Source of the DNA: Lytechinus variegatus
Taxonomy: Eukaryota > Echinodermata > Echinoidea > Temnopleuroida > Toxopneustidae
Direction of reading: 5' to 3'
DNA: 64,000 bases
Assembly (NCBI RefSeq): GCF_018143015.1
Contig: NC_054747.1
Location: 38,175,233-38,239,232 of the forward strand
Numbering within the stretch: position 1 is the first letter of the stretch; every line of letters begins with the position of its first letter. Positions 57,963-64,000 of this stretch are shown here, in pieces. The position numbers and the translations under genes were made by a program. The notes below the pieces were generated by a model, which saw only the letters and a list, made by a program, of their open reading frames with translations, ran no database searches and had not been told where the DNA came from.

Positions 57963-58061
57963 GCAGAAAAAGAAAGAGAGATAGATCATAGAGTTAGTAT
58001 TTGTGAACAATGTTTATCATTGTGTATGATTCCACCTCTTCAAAAAGTTGGGGGTAGGGAC

Positions 58062-58223
58062 CAGGGGGCGTTTCATGAAAGGACTTGTCGGACATTTTAT
58101 CCGACAAGTACCAGTTTATCCGACAGATACCATAGGAACAGTGCCTCTCAGCCAATCAGAATCAAGGAAATATGTCAGATCTGACAACATTTTGGATGAA
58201 AATATTGATGAAACGCTCCCCAG
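58062..58223. mobile_element. MITE with GGGGCGTTTCACGAAAG ends, copy 2
   Basis: GGGGGCGTTTCATGAAAGG to GATGAAACGCTCCCCAGG; same internal order as 53966-54128, same orientation. Confidence 0.8.
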
Positions 58224-58353
58224 GTCAGCTGTTTTGCTTTCGTTTATTAATTGCAAATATTTCTGTGACTGCATGAAAAAAAATCAAGATATTTCGTATT
58301 AAATTGCTTGGAATTATTTTCCTCTTTGCCATCTTAATTTCTCCATCAGGTGC

Positions 58354-58464
58354 AATTGCGTCCATGGTATGAGGGGAGGAGTGCGCATGGCCGCATCCAG
58401 CTGCCAAAAGATGGGCGTGGTCACAGCAGTGATTTACCAAATATCATGTTACTGATTTTCTAGA
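58354..58464 (+). other. GC-richer exon-like island
   Basis: A pyrimidine-rich acceptor (TTTCTCCATCAG) is followed by GC-richer sequence than its surroundings. Two frames stay open to a stop: one would encode VQLRPWYEGRSAHGRIQLP and on, the other CNCVHGMRGGVRM … SCQKMG … ISCY with four cysteines. No upstream exon with a matching phase was found. It may be a last exon of another small peptide gene, an alternative exon, or chance. Confidence 0.25.
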
Positions 58465-59000
58465 TGTTTTAGCTTATGTACATTGCATTGCCCTTATTAT
58501 TATTCTAAAGTTCACTATATAATAAAACAGTAAGACGTTGACATTGTTCAACACATAGGCTATTGATATATATTTTTTTTCTTCAAAAGGTCAATGGCAT
58601 TAATTCAACGAGTGACTTTTAATCAAAACATCACACCTGATTCTGGCCATATTTTAGACATATCGGACAGCTAGGGGGTCAATTGCGAAGTGGCGTGCGA
58701 TGTTTATAACCCCCTTGACAATATGAAGTGATATTATTAGATTCTTCCCACCTTTGAATTTCACCGTTATAAATCTACCGTGACTGACCCGAATCGGTAA
58801 TGGTATAGGGTATTACGTAATCGATCAAAATGAGATTGACATTCTCTGTCATTAAAAACCTTGAAGAGGTGTCTTCCAAAATCCTTTTGTTTTGATTGGT
58901 ACTGGGTTAATGTTGTAATCGGATCCTCCCAGAGGTAGGATGCTACGTCAGGCATGGCGAAGCTGACGGTTTAACTGACAGTTGATACAGTTTTGAAGGC

Positions 59001-59007
59001 TATAAAG
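59001..59007 (+). promoter_or_regulatory. TATA box of prepropeptide gene 2
   Basis: TATAAAG preceded by GAAGGC and followed about 30 bases later by CATCACACAGACAGAC, a plausible start region. Confidence 0.6.
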
Positions 59008-59029
59008 TGTTAGGAGACACGGTGGCATC

Positions 59030-59084
59030 ACACAGACAGACTCCTGCGCTACCTTGGATAATACATCGTCATCTTTAAGTCAGA
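59030..59084 (+). other. Untranslated exon 1 of prepropeptide gene 2
   Basis: Ends CAGA|GTAAGTAC. Joins across a 1.16-kb intron to the acceptor TTTTTGTCAG at 60237-60246. The start is estimated from the TATA box. Confidence 0.55.
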
Positions 59085-59797
59085 GTAAGTACTTGTTTGT
59101 TTTTATATAATTTTTTACATCTAATGCATCGTCATTAGGTGGATATATCGATTTTGCATGTGTTTGAATTTTTAAGAAAGAATTCTGTTATTATTTTGTT
59201 ACTAATAATTCAATTCAATTCAAATTATTTAAATTTAAATTCAAATTTATTTTCTTCCATTTCATCACATATTTTTCTTGTAAACATAAGTTCATTCATA
59301 AATCAAGTTGTTAGGAAAATATAAATATATACATGCAATAATAGTATTATTATAACTTATACTGCGCTTTCCCATCAAGTCCAAAGCTCTTACGATGAAT
59401 TATTTAAATTGAATTATGTAACCTTGAAACTTCAAAAAGAGATGGGGCTTTTAATGCCTTGTTACAGTTTTTGGTTCTTGTTTCCTTACGATCGTAACCG
59501 GATTTACAAGTGGAAAGGCGAGTTGACATCAATATATTTCTTCTTATATGAATTATTGTTCGCCAAGGTCTTGTACATGTATACATACTGGTGGCCAAAT
59601 TGGATTGATTGGGCATCATTTTTGTTTACAAGGTTGTTAAAGGAGAATTTTACACAAAATTATTGTAAAAATAGAAAAAATATATATATGGGCGAAGGTT
59701 TGAGGAAAATCAATCACAGAATACAAAAAATATTAGAATTTTAATAATTTGATCTGTGACGTCATATGCGAGCTACTTTCGTACATATCATATCCTA

Positions 59798-59919
59798 CAC
59801 TGTAAAAAATGAAGTGCTAATTTAGCACTTACAGTGCTTGTATAGTTTAAATTTGATCTAGAAAATCAGTCACTATACAAGCACTGTAAGTGCTAAATTA
59901 GCACTTCATTTTTACAGTG
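59798..59919. mobile_element. 122-bp MITE with 48-bp near-perfect inverted ends
   Basis: CACTGTAAAAAATGAAGTGC, then TAATTTAGCACTTACAGTGC, is mirrored at the right end, with TA on each side (59796-59797, 59920-59921). High arm identity suggests a young insertion. It lies in intron 1 of prepropeptide gene 2. Confidence 0.9.
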
Positions 59920-60273
59920 TAACTTTTGCCTTGAATATAAGATTTGGAAAAGGTTGTCATCGAGACTCCTCCAACATTTCAGTTTTTAGAGTGTGTTTGA
60001 TAACAGGTGTTTTAAGGTGTTTTGTCAGCTATAGTTCCACCCCTCCTTCCCCCAAATATAATAAAATAAAGATAGCCATATTATTTATTTAAAAATATAC
60101 CAAAAATTTAATTTTAGTCATAAGTATTCGAACACATTACTTATTATCTCAAAATTCCATTTGAAGGGTATTATTTCATGAAATGATATTTTTCAAGTGA
60201 ACTTCATTGTTGTCATTTATCAATTTTATTTACATATTTTTGTCAGTTTAAAGTCCTTATAATTCTCGGAATC

Positions 60274-60455
60274 ATGGCATCCAAGCTCTTACTCGTCCTC
60301 GCCTTCGCTTCCATCGCTCTCATTCTGGTGGCATCAGCTGCTGATGAGTTCGACGTCGAGGTGGTGAATGATGACGGGTATAAGCGAGATCCCGACCTCA
60401 TCATCGGAATGGAGGATATGTCAAAGAGGGGAAAGAGTAAGGGAGGACGCCCATT
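60274..60455 (+). CDS. Prepropeptide gene 2, coding exon 2
   Basis: Starts 27 bases after acceptor TTTTTGTCAG, ATGG context; ends CCATT|GTAAGT, phase 2. Read through, the frame would stop after one more codon. Confidence 0.85.
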
Positions 60456-61374
60456 GTAAGTCAAAAGATTTTTTCGACTACTGTATTTCATTATTTAATT
60501 CGATAGGGCCTATAATTTCATTTCATTTATGGTGTTCATTAATAGATAATTGCCTTCTCGCAAAATCTAACGTCTATTTTTTTTCATTTCGTTTATTCCA
60601 TTATATAGCGTATAATTCCATTCCATCTTTCATGTCTATTGTGTTCCGTAATAGATAATTGCCTGTCTTGCAAAATCAAACGCAAAGTACGAGCTAAAAT
60701 TTTGAATCCACGGACCTTGAAAGAAACCTGTCTAGGACCGTTTGCCATGTTTGCAGTGACTAATTCAGATGATATCTCGCCGAATGAATAATGCGAGCAC
60801 TGATTTAGGTCACTTTATAAACTCTTCAATAGTTTTTTTTATCATGTTGGTATGCAGAGAAATAATTTTGTATAATTTGAATGCCATTGGAAATGTTCAA
60901 TGTATGTTTATTAAAACATATATGTGGAAGGAGAATAAGAGAGTGATTTTATAATTATTCATGGTGGGAAAAAAATAAAGTGCGATAGAATTAGTTTATA
61001 CTTTCCTAAAATTTGATTGAAATTTTGTTTTTTTCAAGGTAAATAGTGTTTTCTTTCAACTCACAATGATGCAACCAAGTGTGATTAAATTGAATATCCA
61101 ATTATGCACGTCGATGATTTTTTTTTCGGATGGCGGGGGGGGGGGGGGGGCAAAAGTGACAAAAATGTCCGAAAGTTTCGGGGAGCTATGCGTGTCAAAT
61201 TTAATAAACTGCCAGGGTAAATGGTTTGATAGTACTTTGCGAAGCCTAAAAAATAAATTTGCACTGCGTATTATGAAATGTTTTATTATAAATTTTTTAG
61301 ATAAGATATCTGAATATTTTGTTTTATATCTCAGCGTTTTCCCTTACGGATGGAGATACAGTGGGAAGAAGTAA
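60274..61374 (+). CDS. Prepropeptide gene 2: secreted peptide with amidation signal
   Basis: Coding exons 60274-60455 and 61335-61374 join in phase 2 to 222 nt, 73 residues. The signal peptide is about residues 1-22 (MASKLLLVLAFASIALILVA…). The acidic prosegment contains DDGY. KR at 37-38 and 51-52 are cleavage sites. The last product is GKSKGGRPFVFPYGWRYS followed by GKK and stop: Gly plus dibasic at the very C-terminus is the classic signal for C-terminal amidation. The N-terminal MASKLL and the DDGY prosegment are shared with prepropeptide gene 1, 11 kb upstream, whereas the mature parts are unrelated. It could be a neuropeptide/hormone or an antimicrobial peptide; I recognise no named family. 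An adjacent GTAAGG at 60436 is an alternative, weaker donor. Confidence 0.72.
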
Positions 61375-61400
61375 TATCATAAAACACGCAAATGCATATG
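61335..61400 (+). CDS. Prepropeptide gene 2, exon 3 (mature peptide C-terminus)
   Basis: Acceptor GTTTTATATCTCAG. Encodes VFPYGWRYSGKK after a split Phe codon; TAA at 61372-61374. A donor ATATG|GTGAGT at 61401 suggests a 3'-UTR intron, with the stop 26 nt before the junction, too close to trigger typical nonsense-mediated decay. Confidence 0.7.
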
Positions 61401-61605
61401 GTGAGTTATACTTTCATCTTATACCATGTACATAGTCATATTGAATTTAGGTGACAATACGTAATTACATATTGTCACCTATGTTTTCGAAACGCTTTTT
61501 TCTTCAAAATCATTAGCAAAATTGTAGTTTTCTAATATATCATTTTAATCAATCTCTAGAGAGTGGGGGGGGGGGGGGGGAGAAAATTGTCCATATTTTA
61601 GTGGA

Positions 61606-61935
61606 GATGTGATGTAGTGGTTTATTCACTTTACTCTTAGACCAAGGGTGGAGGGCTCGAATCCCATCCGACGAAAATGTCCTTTCGCAAGGCACTCATC
61701 CATTTGTCACTCTCCACCCGGTAGGCGGTAGGCGGCACACGTCAATGTGATTAGATTGACACGTGTGCACCGATAAGCGGTTGCCTGGCCAGGATACTCC
61801 CCAGGGAGTGGAGATGGTTCACTTTATGTGTGGAACAATGATGGATCCTATGACCAGGATAAAAAGAAATAATTACAATGTAAAGGTCTTATAAACCACT
61901 GTATGAAGCGCTATAGACACGATAGAAATGTAACT
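61606..61935 (+). mobile_element. tRNA-derived SINE
   Basis: GTAGTGGTTTATTCACTTTACTC (head, from about 61614) with GGGCTCGAATCCCATCC as box B, then a CTTTCGCAAGGCACTCATCC block and a body ending ATGAAGCGCTATAGACACG. Confidence 0.65.
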
Positions 61936-62311
61936 ATTTCTATACATATGATGCACGAGTAACTGCCCATTATTAATCGGATTAACTATTTCTATATTTC
62001 TCCTGTATAGATCGTATCAGCACATGATTTATTAATTTCCCGATGCCGTTGACCAAACACTTTGCTTTGGACGCCATTCACCAACCTTCATTTTATTTTC
62101 ATCTTGTCATGTTCACATTTATTCCAATGTAAGGCCAAATACACATTTTAGTGTACTGTATCAATACCGACTTTTCGCAATCGCGACGGGGACGTATTTT
62201 ACAACATAGAAGATCTATTGTCAAAAGCCCTTTATGACAAAGCAGTCATTGTCGACAATCGGTGTATCAAAACAGCAGTCTCATCTTGGAATCTGGACAA
62301 ATGATACACTG

Positions 62312-62547
62312 TAAAAACTGCGGTGTTAAAACTGGCACCAATTGGTGTTAATAGAGGACCACACCCTGAGGTGTTGAAACTACAGCCTAGAGATTAAACA
62401 TAACACCAAAGAGTGTAAATGTTACAACCAAAGGTGTTGTAATAACACCTATAGGTGTACAACTATCACCACCAATTTAACACCGGTGTAAAATAACTGG
62501 TGTGGTCCTCTATGTACACCGGTTAACACCACAGTTTTTGCTGTGTA
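62312..62547. mobile_element. MITE family C (GGTGTT element), copy 3
   Basis: CACTGTAAAAACTGCGGTG to CACAGTTTTTGCTGTG, TA on each side, same orientation as copy 1 and close to it throughout. Confidence 0.9.
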
Positions 62548-62603
62548 TTTTATGTAACGATTGGTATTATTGTTACAGACAATACCATTCTCTTGGCTTT
62601 CAG

Positions 62604-62660
62604 ATTTTGCCTTAAACATGTCGAGAGAAAAGGAAATAAAGAGGTAAAAGTTATCTGTAA
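62604..62660 (+). other. Possible terminal 3'-UTR exon of prepropeptide gene 2
   Basis: Acceptor TCTCTTGGCTTTCAG ends at 62603 and AATAAA lies at 62635-62640. The intron 61401-62603 would contain the SINE and the family C MITE. The end at 62660 is estimated. Confidence 0.4.
62635..62640 (+). terminator. Polyadenylation signal of prepropeptide gene 2
   Basis: AATAAA within the proposed terminal exon. Confidence 0.4.
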
Positions 62661-62944
62661 CCATGGTTACATGACTGAAGAAATGGTTTTATTGATGTTT
62701 ACATTGCGAGTTCAATCATGCAATTTAGATAATGTGTTTATTAGTCACCTAATATGGGGTATTAGTTAAGATGTTTATTTCTTTAAGTTGAATCCGAATT
62801 AAAATTTAATAAATCCCTTATTTTGTTAATGCGTTGTTTTACTTTGCCAATGTTAAATGTATATGCATAATGTATGTTGTGGAATATCATCTTGATTGTC
62901 ATGATAAGCCCTAATATTTTGGGGTTGCTTTTTCAAAAACTATA
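62661..62944. other. Intergenic, nothing recognised
   Basis: Short AT-rich spacer after the proposed 3' end of prepropeptide gene 2. Confidence 0.4.
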
Positions 62945-63320
62945 TTAGGGTTTAAGAGAGAGAGATAGATAGATTGCTGGATTTGTTAATTGCTTGATTG
63001 ATAGATAGATTAATCGGTGGATTGATAGAATGATTAATTGATCGATAGATGGATTGGTTGATTAATAAATTGATTGATTGATTGCTTGATTGATAGATAG
63101 ATAGATAGATTGATTGATTGAGTGATTGATTGAGTGAGTGAGTGATTGTTTCATTGATTGATTGATTTGATTGATTTGATTGCTTGATTGATTGCTTGAT
63201 TGATTGCTTGATTGATTGCTTGATTGATTGCTTGCTTGATTGCTTGATTGATAGATAGATAGATATATAGATAGATAGATTGATTAATTGCTTAACTGAT
63301 TGATAGATAGATTGATTGAT
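62945..63320. repeat. (GATT)n/(GATA)n tetranucleotide array
   Basis: GATTGATTGATA-type repeats with a GATTGCTT variant block near 63180-63250. Confidence 0.9.
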
Positions 63321-63394
63321 ATAGCTTCATGATAACAAGAATCCCCAATTACCGCTGGTACATGGTGTTAAGATGTGGTATTTTCATCCTTGGT

Positions 63395-63570
63395 TGTGTG
63401 TGTATTTTGAGTGTGTGCGCGCTCATTGTGCTTTGGTTCTAGTTGTGCGTGTGCACTACTAGAGTGCGTGTGTGTGTGTGCGTGCATGTTTGTGTGATTT
63501 AAATGAGTGCGCGTGTGTGAGAGTGTGTGGAGATGTGTGAGCGTCTATGTGAGCGACAAAGTGACATACA
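63395..63570. repeat. (GT)n-rich simple sequence
   Basis: GTGTGTG and GTGCGTG runs interrupted by short unique segments. Confidence 0.8.
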
Positions 63571-63919
63571 CACACAGAGTAAGCAAGAGAAAATTTGGGA
63601 TCTGTGAATGATTTCTATCTGTTAATCATTAATGATATAGATAGTCAAAGTTAATTTGCATTAATTCTCATTGATAAATTGATGTACTTTAAACTTGACA
63701 AGTGCCAAAATGAATAAAATCTAATCTAAATGTAAGATTCAACTGGTCCAAAAGTAACATTTTCTAAAATGGTCCACTAATTAAAACTTTTGATCCAAAT
63801 GCAAAATGAAAATCGGTAAAAAATTATTTGCCTCCATATTTTCTGTTGCACACGTCAGTCTTCGTCATTATTCGTCTGCATTTTTAGTGCCCGCGCGTGT
63901 TGTGATTTGGTTTTCGATG

Positions 63920-64000
63920 GAGGTTCCGTGGCCGAGTGGTCTAAGGCGCCTGGCTATACATGTAAAGTCCGAGGTTCGATCCCGGCCGCGGCACCTATGC
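63920..64000 (+). mobile_element. tRNA-derived SINE head, cut by the window end
   Basis: GAGGTTCCGTGGCCGAGTGG, GAGGTTCGATCCCGGCC and CGGCACCTATGC match the minus-strand copy at 50540-50641, including CTGGCTATACATG in place of a foldable anticodon arm. The acceptor stem has one mismatch. It is therefore a SINE start, not a tRNA gene. Confidence 0.75.

Larger units (their letters stand above)
55841..58061. other. Intergenic region between the two prepropeptide genes
   Basis: Contains the GAT array at 56303-56640, a G run near 56829, (GT)n/(GA)n tracts at 57597-57682 and a family B MITE. No signal-peptide exon was found. Confidence 0.45.

Noticed and set aside
62945-63320. Possible CRISPR-like or regulatory array of regularly spaced repeats
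   Set aside because: It is a GATT/GATA microsatellite with no unique spacers, in a eukaryotic context.
63920-64000. Intact tRNA gene at the window end
   Set aside because: Acceptor, D and T arms look right, but the anticodon arm cannot fold and the same sequence with the same tail occurs at 50540-50641, so it is a SINE head.

Overview
This is an AT-rich, intron-rich and very repeat-rich stretch of animal nuclear DNA. Organism: the spliceosomal introns, abundant small inverted-repeat transposons, tRNA-derived SINEs, LINE fragments and long trinucleotide arrays fit a marine invertebrate deuterostome, most likely an echinoderm of sea-urchin type. That assignment rests on remembered repeat types, not on a database search. 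No operon, CRISPR array, rRNA gene, intact tRNA gene or LTR/virus-like element was recognised.

Host genes. Four spliced gene models can be built by hand from open frames, splice sites and intron phases. (1) On the minus strand, a TATA-like box and untranslated exon near 12.1 kb pair with one coding exon (7025-7199) that starts a secreted protein; the rest was not found. (2) On the plus strand, 25407-38973 holds five coding exons that join without a frame break into a 292-residue protein. It has a signal peptide, a tiny ectodomain, one membrane span and a tyrosine-rich tail with YMPM, YEN and RSRTLP motifs, resembling a transmembrane signalling adaptor. (3) and (4) On the plus strand, two small prepropeptide genes (exons 42.45-55.84 kb and 59.03-62.64 kb) share a TATA box, an untranslated first exon, a MASKLL signal peptide, an acidic DDGY-containing prosegment and dibasic cleavage sites. 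Their mature parts are unrelated: a four-cysteine cationic peptide, and an 18-residue cationic peptide ending in an amidation signal. This cluster and the adaptor-like gene are the strongest candidates for undescribed biology.

Repeats. 0.5-6.8 kb is a foldback element with roughly 1.17-kb inverted arms around a 210-bp satellite with a 1,047-bp higher-order period. 7-18 kb is mostly SINEs, inverted-repeat elements and a tandem-repeat element. 19.0-24.7 kb is a 5'-truncated L1/Tx1-like LINE on the minus strand, lying in a (CA)n tract and split by a plus-strand CR1/Jockey-group LINE. Introns of the adaptor-like gene carry TA-target MITEs, a 690-bp GAT array and a 15-bp minisatellite foldback. 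42-64 kb adds an 8-bp-TSD hAT-like element, a perfect 58-bp palindrome, an L1-like insertion with 14-bp target duplications, a 650-bp TAC array and a tRNA-type SINE cut by the window end.

All joins are inferred from sequence alone; no transcript evidence was available.
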